Positions 1 to 9,870 are shown, counted from the stretch's first letter. The stretch is 48,477 nt of DNA from Flavobacteriales bacterium (GCA_947444925.1 CANFBW010000023.1:1-48477); one strand, 5' to 3'. Numbers and translations: made by a program. Notes: generated by a model from the sequence alone, not told the origin.

Positions 1-47
1 ACTTTATTTTATTTCGAGCTATAGTTCCAAAATGGAAGGAACTAATA

Positions 48-779
48 CTAATAGAAAATCGTATCTCGAAAAATTTTAAGCGAAGTTGGGAGAAATACGC
101 TATCGATCTTTGTATTCCATATTCCATTTGTGGTGAACTTTATTTTATAACGGTAAAAATGATCTCCATCTAAGGGGTAAGCGTTATTTGGAATAACATT
201 GTCCACATATTCAAATGGACCCTGACCTGAATAGCTGAAAGAATTTGATTCGTCATCTTCTAGAGAATTCCATTCATAAAGTATAAAAATCATATTGTCT
301 TGATCCGATGATATCCCCGACTGTTTTTTTAGAACCGGATTAAATAGTGCTATTCCATCCATTTGAATATACGCGTTTTCAACTCCAGGCTCATCTACTG
401 GATAAACCCCTCCTCCGTGCGGATGTAAATAGTTGTAGCCCTCTTTTGTTAGGTATAAAAAACCGCCACCTGAGGAAGTTACTAATTCTATCTTAAATTC
501 CCCATCTTTATTGGTATAGGCACTGTCGCTATGCTGAGGGCCTGTGCCTCCAAAATCTATAGGTCCCGAAACATCAATCCCATCGTTGAATTTTACTTTT
601 ACACTATCAATTGGTTTTTGTGTCGCTTTATTTACAATAATCCCAGTGACCATAATTACTTTATTCGACTCACATGATGAAACAGAACAAAATACTAGAA
701 GTGCAAAAAGCCCTAAAAAAATTATCTTTTTACACAACGTGACATTGGCAAAACCATCAATATTTATGTATTTCATCAT
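48..779 (-). CDS. Putative lipoprotein with carboxypeptidase-regulatory-like domain
   Basis: Not a recognised family by name. The N-terminus is hydrophobic (about residues 17-35) and ends in SVSSC, which resembles a lipobox with Cys at about residue 36. That leader is long. A TTG codon 14 residues downstream (near 737) would give a more typical 22-residue lipoprotein signal, so the start is uncertain. The mature part opens with VTGIIVNKATQKPIDSVKV, the pattern of the carboxypeptidase-regulatory-like/CNA-B beta-sandwich common in Bacteroidota surface proteins. The C-terminus is rich in aromatic residues and has no T9SS domain. It lies 20 bp downstream of the T9SS hydrolase on the same strand and may be cotranscribed. 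Function is unknown; an envelope location is inferred. Confidence 0.6.
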   Translation of the reverse strand: MMKYINIDGFANVTLCKKIIFLGLFALLVFCSVSSCESNKVIMVTGIIVNKATQKPIDSVKVKFNDGIDVSGPIDFGGTGPQHSDSAYTNKDGEFKIELVTSSGGGFLYLTKEGYNYLHPHGGGVYPVDEPGVENAYIQMDGIALFNPVLKKQSGISSDQDNMIFILYEWNSLEDDESNSFSYSGQGPFEYVDNVIPNNAYPLDGDHFYRYKIKFTTNGIWNTKIDSVFLPTSLKIFRDTIFY

Positions 780-798
780 GATTTTTCGAACTAAATAT

Positions 799-3624
799 TT
801 ACATTTTAATTATTTTCAAAATTGCAGAATTGTTGTCATTCTTCACTTTTAAAAAATATACTCCCGCTTCCAATGTTGACAAGTCCATCGTACAGTATAC
901 ATCTTTTAAAATGACTTGCTGCAGTAATACTTGACCAAATTCATTGAGCATTTCAATGAGTGCATTTTCAGATTGCATTCCATTGACACTAACTTGCAAT
1001 TTATCAATGCAGGGATTCGGCTGTGCCATTATTTTTAAAGGAACTTGAACTTCAACAGGCAATTCTCTCTTGTTACTATAATTGTATTGCTTCCTCAAAA
1101 ATGAAGATTCCTGCAAGTAGGCAGCGCCTCGTTTATTGGTTTTTTCCATCTCGTCTTTTTTAGCTAAAGGCGCATTCGGTAGGACTGTTTTTTGAATACG
1201 GGCAGACATTTTGGCTCCTTTTTTTGTACTGAACCCATCGGTAAATAAAATGTTTTTGCCAGCCACAATATTAACATCGGCCCCCTTTTCAAAACTTATC
1301 TTGTTGTGATTTCCTCCAAAAGCAATGGATTCTACTACTCTATAAGCCACAGGTTTGCTAACCGTTTGGGTAATAAAAGGTCCATTTCTTCTAATGGGGC
1401 GGGTTGTTCTAGTCAAATCAACATTCAACCAATATGATTCAATATATTTTTTAGTTTCATACGTTATCGTCATGTGCTGTTGGTTGTCCCCTTCCACTCC
1501 TTTAATCGCATCAAAAGGTGTCATTATCTTTCCACTTGCGTGGTCGTTGCAATTTGTAAACGCCTTCCAATTTTTTGAAACAAGCGACCTTTTTTCTGAT
1601 AGCGTAGTGCCTATAACACCAAAGGCCGATGAAGTGGGAATAAAAGTTGACCATTTGCTGGGAATGTTCTTTTCGTTTTTGAGAAATCCGTTATTGGACT
1701 TATTGAAATTAAAACTGTAAAGCGCATCTGTCCAACCACCTGGAGCATTGTCGTAAGGAACAGTATTGGCATACATTATATTTTCTTTTCCTCCTTGTCG
1801 ACTCCCTTTCAAGCAATCGACTCTCTCCGATGAACACCCACCCCACCCCTGCATCCATGTATACCAAGTGTACCACAAACTAAAATCGAGTACATACTTC
1901 CCTCCCAAATAAAGATGCTCAGTCCCTCCATTTGTCAATGCGTAATTTTTTGAATAGATCGGATATTTCAATTTATTCAACTTATCTTGAAGCGAAGTGT
2001 ACATTCCGTCTGGCGCAGCAGCCACAAGATTTTCCTTTGTTGTTGTGCATGCTAAAAAATGTTCCCCTAACAATTGCTTTGCTGCTGGAGAGCAAAGCAC
2101 CTCTTTTTTGCTATCGAAGGGATTTTCTTTCCCCACGGTGTTTAATTTTGTGCCAAAATCAACAGCGTGCTGCAGCGCCATAGTAATATTGGCGCCTTTG
2201 TGCGGTGAGTCAAAAGAAATCCATGACTTCACAAAATGTTCTTCTTTATGTTGCTCCATTGTTGTTAGCGCTATGCGTGAAATTAGTCCACCCATACTGG
2301 GTCCTACCAAAATCATTTCTTCAGTTTGGTTGTCTCTGAAACCAATGCCGTTAAGAACTTCTTTGATAAAACCACGAAGCAATTCTGCATTAGTATTAAT
2401 ATCACCATCGCCGTACATGAAATTGATGAATACGATATCATATCCATAATAGCGTAGGTCGGCAACGAAATTCGCATCGCTATTTTGAGAATACCAGGGC
2501 GATGGATCGCCATTCAAATAGTGAAATAGTCCGCGATGATCTCTTTCGTATGGCAATAGTTTTTTATCTGGTTCGTCGTGGCGCGTTTCTCTATAATCTC
2601 TTTGGTTCTTAGGATCAAAGCCATCCACCATGATAAATGGCCGTCTCAACATTTTACTGTTGTTTTTGGGAGCCATCAGATACGACACTTGCAATGTGTA
2701 CTGCGGCGAAACAGCCACAGGATCAAGAATAAACGGATAAGGAACCTGATAGTATTGAAGATAAGGGTAATACTGCTCAAGCGACACTTTTAATGCTACT
2801 GAATTTTCAGCCACTGAGCTCTTCGGGCCAGCACTCAAAACCGGCACATTCACATCGCTTTGTCTATAAAATGAAGTGCGCATGTATCGATTTTCTATTT
2901 GCCCATCGCTTCTGCTTTTAAAGACCATTTTCACGATCATTTCTACATAAGAACTAGTGCCTTCATAATTTACAGTGAACTCCTGATCTAAAAATATATT
3001 TTGAAAACCCCGTCCATTTCCTCCATCTATATCAATAGAAATCAATTCGTCTGAAACATTGTTACTAAAATACAAGGAGGAGGGAAAAACAAAATGAATG
3101 ACATCGCCAAAAAAATTACTGGTAAAACAAGTTGCTGCCAATGCCCTTTCAGAAGAGTAGCAAGAGGAGTCGGCTTTAATGTCGTTGAGTTTATTTTTTT
3201 CAGGCACAAGCTTTCCATTCTCCAATGCTTGCTGGATAATTCTTTTAAATTGACAATCAAAAACGGCAATCACATTTACATGTTCACTAATGTATTTTGA
3301 TTTACTGTATAATTGCAACACCTTAAATGGCGGCAATAAAGAACTATCGCTATTTGCGAATTTCAAAGCGGTGTACATTGTATACCAATCATTGTAATCA
3401 ATAGATGTAACGAGCTCACGACCATTTACATTTAGCAACAAGGTATCGAATGGCACTCGATCGATAAGCAAACTTGACTTTATTTTGCTGCTGTCGAGTT
3501 GAGATAGGTATCCTTTAGGATCAGCATGATAAGCGTCGTTTTGCAATACATTGGCTGATTGCTCCCACTGCGCCAGAGATGCAATAGAATACAAAACCAA
3601 ACCCAAAGCAAAGCACTTTTTCAT
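799..3624 (-). CDS. T9SS-secreted alpha/beta hydrolase (lipase/esterase-like)
   Basis: A secreted protein of 941 residues. The signal peptide (MKKCFALGLVLYSIASLAQ) fits a start at the ATG at 3624 rather than the GTG one codon upstream. The central region carries an alpha/beta hydrolase fold: FIMVDGFDP begins the core, and LVGPSMGGLISRIAL gives a GxSxG nucleophile elbow with Ser443. A GKNILFTDGFSTKKGAKM stretch around residues 790-830 matches the short beta repeat that often precedes Bacteroidota sorting domains. The last 75 or so residues (PNPCIDKLQV to VYFLKVKN) are a type A T9SS sorting domain. It is probably cell-surface or released. The substrate is unknown; lipase or acyl-esterase is an inference from the fold. 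It starts 12 bp after the stop of the next gene upstream, suggesting an operon. Confidence 0.75.
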   Translation of the reverse strand: MKKCFALGLVLYSIASLAQWEQSANVLQNDAYHADPKGYLSQLDSSKIKSSLLIDRVPFDTLLLNVNGRELVTSIDYNDWYTMYTALKFANSDSSLLPPFKVLQLYSKSKYISEHVNVIAVFDCQFKRIIQQALENGKLVPEKNKLNDIKADSSCYSSERALAATCFTSNFFGDVIHFVFPSSLYFSNNVSDELISIDIDGGNGRGFQNIFLDQEFTVNYEGTSSYVEMIVKMVFKSRSDGQIENRYMRTSFYRQSDVNVPVLSAGPKSSVAENSVALKVSLEQYYPYLQYYQVPYPFILDPVAVSPQYTLQVSYLMAPKNNSKMLRRPFIMVDGFDPKNQRDYRETRHDEPDKKLLPYERDHRGLFHYLNGDPSPWYSQNSDANFVADLRYYGYDIVFINFMYGDGDINTNAELLRGFIKEVLNGIGFRDNQTEEMILVGPSMGGLISRIALTTMEQHKEEHFVKSWISFDSPHKGANITMALQHAVDFGTKLNTVGKENPFDSKKEVLCSPAAKQLLGEHFLACTTTKENLVAAAPDGMYTSLQDKLNKLKYPIYSKNYALTNGGTEHLYLGGKYVLDFSLWYTWYTWMQGWGGCSSERVDCLKGSRQGGKENIMYANTVPYDNAPGGWTDALYSFNFNKSNNGFLKNEKNIPSKWSTFIPTSSAFGVIGTTLSEKRSLVSKNWKAFTNCNDHASGKIMTPFDAIKGVEGDNQQHMTITYETKKYIESYWLNVDLTRTTRPIRRNGPFITQTVSKPVAYRVVESIAFGGNHNKISFEKGADVNIVAGKNILFTDGFSTKKGAKMSARIQKTVLPNAPLAKKDEMEKTNKRGAAYLQESSFLRKQYNYSNKRELPVEVQVPLKIMAQPNPCIDKLQVSVNGMQSENALIEMLNEFGQVLLQQVILKDVYCTMDLSTLEAGVYFLKVKNDNNSAILKIIKM

Positions 3625-3636
3625 CACTCATAATTT

Positions 3637-4620
3637 TTATTTGTGTTGCGCTGCGATCCACTCCTGCTGCGCCGTCAATGTTTTTTTAATCTCATCAATG
3701 ACACGTTGTTGCTGCAATATATAAAGCATCAATTCTTCAATCTTCTCCATTTGTTTGCATTGCATATCGCCTAACAACAATCCCTTTTCCTTAATCTCTT
3801 CTGCTGACGCCGTGTTTGGCAAGCGGTGGTTTTTAATAATATACTTCGACACTTCCGACAAGGGCATCAACTTATATTCACTGTCAAAAACGTAATCGGG
3901 AAAAGTTGCTTCCATCACAGATATTTGATGTGCATAAAAAATTCCATCACTGCCTACTTTAAACAAATCTTTCACAATAGTTCCAGCATTGTATTCTGAA
4001 AATCGCATGGTCAACACATTGTTTACTGTGCTTACACGCAGCATTCCCTTCATTGTACCCAAGCCATTATTGTAAATGATGTCCGACAAATTTCCATTCG
4101 ACTCAAACACAAGGTTTGCATTGCCTGAACTAATTGAACTAATGAGCTTCAATGTGTTTTTTCCATCTTTTAGTTGAACACCTCCATTTTGTTTGAATAC
4201 CGCTGATCCAATGTACACATTGTGAGAATTAACGCCATCAAAATACCCAGTGCCAAAACGAATGGCCGTAGCTGATGCGACAGTGCGGTTTGCGATTTCA
4301 AAAATTTCACCACCCAAATTCGGATTCCAAGTAGTGCCGAGTGCAAACTTTCCCTTGCCTTCAAAATTAATTCCATTGTAGTACAGGTTGAGTTTCCCAT
4401 ATACAGATCCCATGTCGTAAATTCCACCCAAACTCTTTAGCGTGATAAAAGGTTTCGCATCATTGATCTGCAGTGAAGTAGCAGGAATTTCTTTGCCCGT
4501 TCCTATACCTACTTTCCCCATTGTTGAAGTTGTAACTGTTGTGGATCCTTGCCAATAATCTTGGGCTTCTATTTTCGTGCACAATGCAAAAACGACCAAT
4601 AACAATAATACTTTTTTCAT
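3637..4620 (-). CDS. Secreted protein with tail-fibre-like C-terminal domain
   Basis: A protein of 327 residues when started at the ATG at 4620, which gives a clean signal peptide (MKKVLLLLVVFALCTKIEAQ). An upstream ATG at 4671 would add an unlikely extension. The body is Gly/Asn-rich with short beta segments, beginning with VTTSTMGKVGIGTG as in fibre-like proteins. The C-terminal about 90 residues (FPDYVFDSEYKLMPLSEV, then HRLPNTASAEEI, then a coiled coil of KIEELMLYILQQQ type) form a module found at the ends of many Bacteroidota surface proteins and related to phage-tail-fibre ends. No T9SS signal is visible. It is the first gene of a unit with the hydrolase downstream, so the two may act together at the cell surface. 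Function is unknown. Confidence 0.65.
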   Translation of the reverse strand: MKKVLLLLVVFALCTKIEAQDYWQGSTTVTTSTMGKVGIGTGKEIPATSLQINDAKPFITLKSLGGIYDMGSVYGKLNLYYNGINFEGKGKFALGTTWNPNLGGEIFEIANRTVASATAIRFGTGYFDGVNSHNVYIGSAVFKQNGGVQLKDGKNTLKLISSISSGNANLVFESNGNLSDIIYNNGLGTMKGMLRVSTVNNVLTMRFSEYNAGTIVKDLFKVGSDGIFYAHQISVMEATFPDYVFDSEYKLMPLSEVSKYIIKNHRLPNTASAEEIKEKGLLLGDMQCKQMEKIEELMLYILQQQRVIDEIKKTLTAQQEWIAAQHK

Positions 4621-4841
4621 ATTTCTGTAGCTTGTTGGAACTAAAAAGAAAAACCAATTGAAAAGACCCATGTTTAAATTTTAACAGTGGAATTTTCAAA
4701 CATGAACAAAACATGTGTAAAAAAATTATGCCATGAAGAAAATGGATAGTGTCACAAATAAAAGTGCGACACGCACAAGAAATTTCCGGGCGTCAAAAGC
4801 ACCCAAGCATTCAGTAGTTCTATTTTTTTGAACAAAAAAAA

Positions 4842-6083
4842 CTAAGGATAAAGCAAGTACTTATTGCGGAGCCCTTTGTAAAAAGTCAGCTCTTCTTGCC
4901 ATGAAGCACGAATTTCTTGCTCCGACATTCCTGCGATTATTTGTTTGCGCAAACGATCACTGCCGGCGAGTTGATCAAAAAATTTGGCGTAGGCGAAAAA
5001 ATTTTCGGTGCTGGTATTTCTATATGCGTCTATTAAATACTGCAAATCTAAACCCTTTGTCCGCAGACTATCTACATTGCTAGCGCGCAAATCTCTACCA
5101 AAACATTTTTCATCTTTCAATAATGGATCCATGCTCTTGCCCTTAATTGGTTTGGGAGTAAAAGAAAAAGCAGAGGTTTTGTATTTAGGATGACCATAAG
5201 TTTCAAAGGGAAACTCTGTACCTCTGCCTACACTCATGACTGTACCTTCAAAAAAACACAGCGAAGGATACAAATAAATTGAACGCATGTTTGTGAGATT
5301 TGGAGAAGGATGTTCGGGTAAATCATACACCATAGCGTGGTTGTAATTTTGCATTTTCACAATCGTCAGCGGACAACGCAAGGTCAATGAATCGTGCAGC
5401 CATTTTTCGCCGTTCACCATTAATGCATACTCCCCAATAGTTAAACCATGCACCACTGGAATGGGATGCATACCAACAAAAGATTTGTATTTTTTTTGGA
5501 GTACCGGTCCGTCCACGTAATTACCATTCGGATTCGGACGATCAAGCACAATCAAAGGTTTTCCATATTCTGCACAAGCTTGCATCACATAATGCAAGGT
5601 TGAAATATAAGTGTAAAAACGAGCGCCAACATCTTGTATGTCGAAAACCAAAACATCGAGAGAATCCATCCACAATTTAGAAGGCTTCTTGTTTTTACCA
5701 TATAGCGAAAAAAGCGGAAGTCCCGTTTTAGGATCCAACCCATCTTTCACTTCTGCGCCAGCATCGGCATCTCCGCGAAAACCATGTTCCGGTGCAAAAA
5801 CATATTTAATTTTTACGCCCAAAGCCAATAAAGTATCTACCAAGTGAACATTGTCAATTCGTGCTGTATGATTGGCTATAACACCAACTCTTTTTCCTCT
5901 AAGCAAAGGAAGGTAGTTGCTGAAACGCGCAATACCCAATTTAAATGAACTTGAATCGGATTTCACCTCTAACATCTGCTTTTCATCTACAGGTGCAACT
6001 GCACTCACTTTAGAAGCACATGCTATTGTAATTATAATGGCAAAAACGAAAACAATTCCTTTTAATAGTCGGGAGCTGAGCAT
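4842..6083 (-). CDS. DUF1343 protein, NamZ-like exo-beta-N-acetylmuramidase candidate
   Basis: A full-length (413 aa) DUF1343 protein. Characterised family members (NamZ, GH171) release N-acetylmuramic acid from the non-reducing ends of peptidoglycan fragments. Conserved blocks are visible: GVIANHTA, APEHGFRGDADAG, DSLDVLVFDIQDVGARFYT, IVLDRPNPNG, GPVLQ and GRGTEFPFE. The N-terminal hydrophobic segment ends in IACAS, which could be a signal peptide or an imperfect lipobox, so a periplasmic or lipid-anchored location is inferred. A role in cell-wall recycling or scavenging follows from the family. It is divergent from the permease gene, with only about 22 bp between the chosen starts. Confidence 0.85.
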   Translation of the reverse strand: MLSSRLLKGIVFVFAIIITIACASKVSAVAPVDEKQMLEVKSDSSSFKLGIARFSNYLPLLRGKRVGVIANHTARIDNVHLVDTLLALGVKIKYVFAPEHGFRGDADAGAEVKDGLDPKTGLPLFSLYGKNKKPSKLWMDSLDVLVFDIQDVGARFYTYISTLHYVMQACAEYGKPLIVLDRPNPNGNYVDGPVLQKKYKSFVGMHPIPVVHGLTIGEYALMVNGEKWLHDSLTLRCPLTIVKMQNYNHAMVYDLPEHPSPNLTNMRSIYLYPSLCFFEGTVMSVGRGTEFPFETYGHPKYKTSAFSFTPKPIKGKSMDPLLKDEKCFGRDLRASNVDSLRTKGLDLQYLIDAYRNTSTENFFAYAKFFDQLAGSDRLRKQIIAGMSEQEIRASWQEELTFYKGLRNKYLLYP

Positions 6084-6105
6084 GAATTCTTATTTTTGTA
6101 GTAAG

Positions 6106-7413
6106 TTGAACTTAGAGTTTTTCATAGCAAAACGAATCATACTTGGGAAGAAACATCAATCTTCCCTCACAAAATCCATTGCGAATATAGCCATTATCGG
6201 CATATCCTTAGGCGTTACGGTGATGATTTTGACTTTCGCGGTAACCACCGGATTTCAAAAACAGGTAAAAGAAAAAATCGCGAGTTTTAGCTCCGACATT
6301 GTTATTTCGTCAAACACCGGCGACTTCTCTTTTGAAAGCACTCCAATTTCGGGCAAACAAAATTTTTACCCACACATCAGTAAAGACCCTGCCTTCTCTC
6401 ACGTTCAAGTATTCGCCACTAAACCAGGCATTATCAAAACCAAAGAGAACATGCAAGGGATTGTGCTGAAAGGCATAGGCAGTGACTTCAACTGGCAGCT
6501 TTTCAATGACAACATCAAAGAAGGTGAAAAATTGAATTTAAGCGATAGCAGCAAATCGAAAGATGCCCTAATATCGCGCAAAATCGCTCAGAATTTGAAA
6601 TTGAAAATCGGCGATAAATTCGTCATTCATTTTGTGTCGAAAACACAAGGCAACGACGACCTGTTTGCCTACCAACCCACCAAATACGCTTTCTTTGTGA
6701 AAGGCATTTACGAAACGGGAATGTTAGAAGAAATAGACAACCGTTTTGTACTCATCGACATACAACACATTCGCAAAATCAACGGATGGCAAAATGGTCA
6801 GGTGGGTGGATTTGAAGTCTTCTTAAGCAAAAACACGCTGAAGCAAGATATAAAAAACATGCTCCAACCTGAAGAGATCTTACTTGAAAGTTTGGAGCGT
6901 AAAATCTTTGACGATTATTTTTTTATAGGCTCTGATTTGAAAGCAGAAAGCTTGTACACACGCTACCCATCCATGATGAATTGGTTGGAGTATTTGAGTG
7001 GTTTGATTTCCATCGTTATTGTGATTATTCTTATTGTGAGCATCATCAACATGTCGTCAGCATTGTTGATTTTAATTCTCGAAAAAACACAAATGATTGG
7101 CATTCTAAAAGGAATGGGCATGGCTCAAAATGGTATCAGAAAAATATTTGTTTATCAATCAGCCTTTCTAATTGGCAAAGGAATTTTATGGGGTAATATA
7201 ATTGGTCTCACTCTCTGCTTTTTACAATTGTATTTTAAGTTCATACCTATGGATCCCAAAATGTACTATTTGGATACCGTACCTATCAACATAAGTGTTT
7301 TCCACCTTTTAATTGTCAACGGTATCACTCTGGTGTTTTGCTTATTGATAATGGTACTGCCTTCGTACCTTGCAGCAAAGATTCAGCCTGTGAAAGCGAT
7401 ACGATTTAATTAA
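6106..7413 (+). CDS. FtsX/LolE-family ABC transporter permease
   Basis: A permease of the MacB/FtsX/LolC-E class, about 435 aa. TM1 is near residues 25-45 (IGISLGVTVMILTFAVTTGF). A large periplasmic domain follows, and three C-terminal membrane segments begin at about residues 290, 345 and 395. This 1+3 layout is typical of LolC/E lipoprotein-release permeases. No ATPase gene is adjacent. The TTG at 6106 is preferred because it yields (M)NLEFFIAKRI, matching the usual MNxExFIAKR start of Bacteroidota homologues, and because TATTTTTG (a -7 box) lies at 6091-6098. The alternative ATG at 6082 would add eight residues and overlap the divergent start codon in a shared CATG. Whether it exports lipoproteins or another substrate is not shown. 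Confidence 0.8.
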   Translation: MNLEFFIAKRIILGKKHQSSLTKSIANIAIIGISLGVTVMILTFAVTTGFQKQVKEKIASFSSDIVISSNTGDFSFESTPISGKQNFYPHISKDPAFSHVQVFATKPGIIKTKENMQGIVLKGIGSDFNWQLFNDNIKEGEKLNLSDSSKSKDALISRKIAQNLKLKIGDKFVIHFVSKTQGNDDLFAYQPTKYAFFVKGIYETGMLEEIDNRFVLIDIQHIRKINGWQNGQVGGFEVFLSKNTLKQDIKNMLQPEEILLESLERKIFDDYFFIGSDLKAESLYTRYPSMMNWLEYLSGLISIVIVIILIVSIINMSSALLILILEKTQMIGILKGMGMAQNGIRKIFVYQSAFLIGKGILWGNIIGLTLCFLQLYFKFIPMDPKMYYLDTVPINISVFHLLIVNGITLVFCLLIMVLPSYLAAKIQPVKAIRFN

Positions 7414-7476
7414 CAAAACTGATGCTCAATAGCTAAGTAAATGACTTTCGTCATGTTGTAAAAGCGCACAGTTGAT

Positions 7477-7484
7477 CAACTTTG
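7477..7484 (+). promoter_or_regulatory. -7 box of ccoI promoter, leaderless arrangement
   Basis: CAACTTTG differs from the Bacteroidota -7 consensus TAnnTTTG at one position. A TTG -33-like element is at 7456-7458, 18 bp upstream. The box is followed by CACC and then the ATG, so a start site about five bases after the box would fall on the start codon. Confidence 0.45.
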
Positions 7485-7488
7485 CACC

Positions 7489-9870
7489 ATGACAACAGCG
7501 CTTTGTTTTCATTGTGGAGATGCAGTTTTCGAACGATTTGTAGCGAAAGGCAATGTGTTTTGCTGCGTGGGCTGTATGAACGTATACGAATTACTTTCGT
7601 CTTCGGGACTCGCAAACTACTACGCCCTTGAGCAAGCACCGGGGTATTCTCCGAAAATCAAAGAAGATGCTTTTGCCTTTCTAGATTTGCCGTCAGCCGT
7701 TGAAAAACTGCTTGATTTCAAAAGCGAAAACATTGAAAAAGTTCGTTTGGTATTGCCCAAAATTCATTGCAGTTCCTGTGTGTATTTACTTGAAAACCTG
7801 CATAAAATAAAAGAGGGCATTAGCGCTGTAAATGTCAATTATTCGCTTAAAGAAGCCGCAATTACTTACAACCCCAGCAAAACCTCTCTCAAAGAGATAG
7901 CGCTCTTACTCAATAAAATTGGTTACGAACCGAGTTTCAAAAGAATTACAGACGATGCCCCAGCCAATGCATCATACAAAAAACAATTGTGGAAAATTGG
8001 CGTAGCCGGATTTTGCTTTGGCAATATCATGCTACTTAGTTTTCCTGAGTATCTGGCCATTGAAGAAGTGTCTGATAATTTCAAACTCATTTTTCGTTAC
8101 CTAAATGTACTGCTCATATTACCTGTACTGTTTTATTCGGGCAGCGAGTATTTCATCAATAGCATTGCTGCTTTAAAAATTAAAAAAATAAGCATCGACG
8201 TGCCTTTAGCAATAGGTATTGTAGCGCTTTTCGGACGAAGCATTTTTGAAGTTTTTTCAAACACTGGATCTGGGTATTTCGACACTTTGGCCGGACTCAT
8301 TTTCTTGCTGCTCAGTGGCCGCTATTTTCAAAACAAGGTCTTTGATCAATTCTCTTTTGAACGTGAATTGTATTCCTATTTCCCCCTGTCTGTTCTTAGC
8401 ATAGCAGCTGGCACTGAAGAACGCGTGCTGATCGAAGATCTGCAGCAAGGAGACATCATTAAAATCAAAAACGAAGAAATTATTCCTTGTGATGCTGAAT
8501 TGCTATCGGAAAGCATTACTGCTGACCTTAGCTTCATCACCGGCGAAGCAATGCCTAAAATATTTTCGAAAGGCAGCAGAATATACGCAGGAAGCAAGGT
8601 AATGGGACAACCAGGCGAGTTCCGCGTGTTGCAAAAAACCGACAAAAGCTATCTCGCGCGCTTGTGGGACGAAGTAAAATCAAGCGGAAAAACTGACGTG
8701 CTCGAATCGCTCACTGGTTCCTTTAGTGCTTACTTCACAAGTTTGGTTTTGATTGTCGCCAGCTCCTCATTCGGTTATTATTGGTTCAATGACAATCTAC
8801 CTGGCGCATTCAATGCATTAACAGCTGTGCTACTTATCACCTGTCCTTGCGCCTCGGCCTTAAGCGCACCAATGGCCTTAGGAAATGCTATTCGCTTGCT
8901 TGCTCGCAAAGGCTTTTATTTGAAAAATGCCTTCGTGCTTGAGAAAATAGCGGGCATAAAAAATGTGGTGCTCGACAAAACTGGTACGATCACAGTGGCT
9001 GAAAAAGTAGCCATTTCTTATCGTGGACTGACCATGACAGAGGAGGAATTACAATGGGTTTTCGCAAGTGTTAACGCGAGCAATCATCCTTTGAGTAGAA
9101 TACTGACAGCTCATTTGAAACAAGACACAACTCCCCTCTCCCCTTCATCGTTTGAAGAAGTTAAAGGCAAAGGAATTGTGTCAGTAGTGGTTAATCAAAA
9201 AATAGTTGTGGGTTCAGCATCGTTCACCCATGCTCCTGAAATTGAAAATACCGAAATCAAGGGCTACGGTTCCGTAGTACATGTTTCAATCAATGAAAGA
9301 TACAAAGGACACTACTTCATTGAAAGCCGCTACCGAGAAGGTCTTTGGGATACATTAGCAACATTAAAACAGTACAAAAATATTTATCTATTAAGTGGTG
9401 ATCAAGAAGATGAAAATCCCAAACTTGAAACCTTTTTTGCCTCCAACAGAACCTTTAATCAGAGTCCCGCCGACAAAAAAGAGTTCATCCTTAACTTACG
9501 TTCGCAAGGCGCAACGATGATGATCGGCGATGGCATCAACGATGGCGTTGCGCTGAAAGTGAGCGACGTTGGCGTAGCAATTTCTGATAATGTGAACTCC
9601 TTTTACCCTTCGGCTCATGTCATTTTAGACGGACAAATGTTCAATGAATTACCGCGAATACTGCGTTATTCAAAAACAGTGTTGACGATCATTTATTCCT
9701 GCCTGGCTTTATCCTTTTCGTACAATATTGTAGGCATGTATTATGCATGCACTTTGGGAGTAACGCCTTTATTTGCCGCAGTTTTAATGCCTATTAGTTC
9801 AATAACAGTGGTGTCACTTGCCGTTGGAGGAACGTACATCGCTTACCGTCGAACATTTAAAACGGTTTAA
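7489..9870 (+). CDS. ccoI: CcoI/FixI-type copper-translocating P-type ATPase
   Basis: A P1B-type ATPase of 793 aa in the CcoI/FixI branch, which supplies copper for cbb3 cytochrome oxidase assembly. The N-terminus has the branch-specific Cys-rich metal-binding region (Cys6, Cys9, Cys25, Cys26, Cys29). It is followed by an HMA domain with a CxxC at residues 94-97 (IHCSSC). The membrane metal motif is CPC (Cys452-Pro-Cys454). The phosphorylation motif DKTGT has Asp496, the nucleotide-domain HP motif is His533-Pro534, and the hinge GDGIND begins near residue 680. The actuator motif reads TGEAMP, where TGES/TGEP-type sequences are usual. No ccoN/O/P/G/H/S gene is nearby, which is odd for this family. 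Its stop codon overlaps that of the convergent subtilase. Confidence 0.9.
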   Translation: MTTALCFHCGDAVFERFVAKGNVFCCVGCMNVYELLSSSGLANYYALEQAPGYSPKIKEDAFAFLDLPSAVEKLLDFKSENIEKVRLVLPKIHCSSCVYLLENLHKIKEGISAVNVNYSLKEAAITYNPSKTSLKEIALLLNKIGYEPSFKRITDDAPANASYKKQLWKIGVAGFCFGNIMLLSFPEYLAIEEVSDNFKLIFRYLNVLLILPVLFYSGSEYFINSIAALKIKKISIDVPLAIGIVALFGRSIFEVFSNTGSGYFDTLAGLIFLLLSGRYFQNKVFDQFSFERELYSYFPLSVLSIAAGTEERVLIEDLQQGDIIKIKNEEIIPCDAELLSESITADLSFITGEAMPKIFSKGSRIYAGSKVMGQPGEFRVLQKTDKSYLARLWDEVKSSGKTDVLESLTGSFSAYFTSLVLIVASSSFGYYWFNDNLPGAFNALTAVLLITCPCASALSAPMALGNAIRLLARKGFYLKNAFVLEKIAGIKNVVLDKTGTITVAEKVAISYRGLTMTEEELQWVFASVNASNHPLSRILTAHLKQDTTPLSPSSFEEVKGKGIVSVVVNQKIVVGSASFTHAPEIENTEIKGYGSVVHVSINERYKGHYFIESRYREGLWDTLATLKQYKNIYLLSGDQEDENPKLETFFASNRTFNQSPADKKEFILNLRSQGATMMIGDGINDGVALKVSDVGVAISDNVNSFYPSAHVILDGQMFNELPRILRYSKTVLTIIYSCLALSFSYNIVGMYYACTLGVTPLFAAVLMPISSITVVSLAVGGTYIAYRRTFKTV

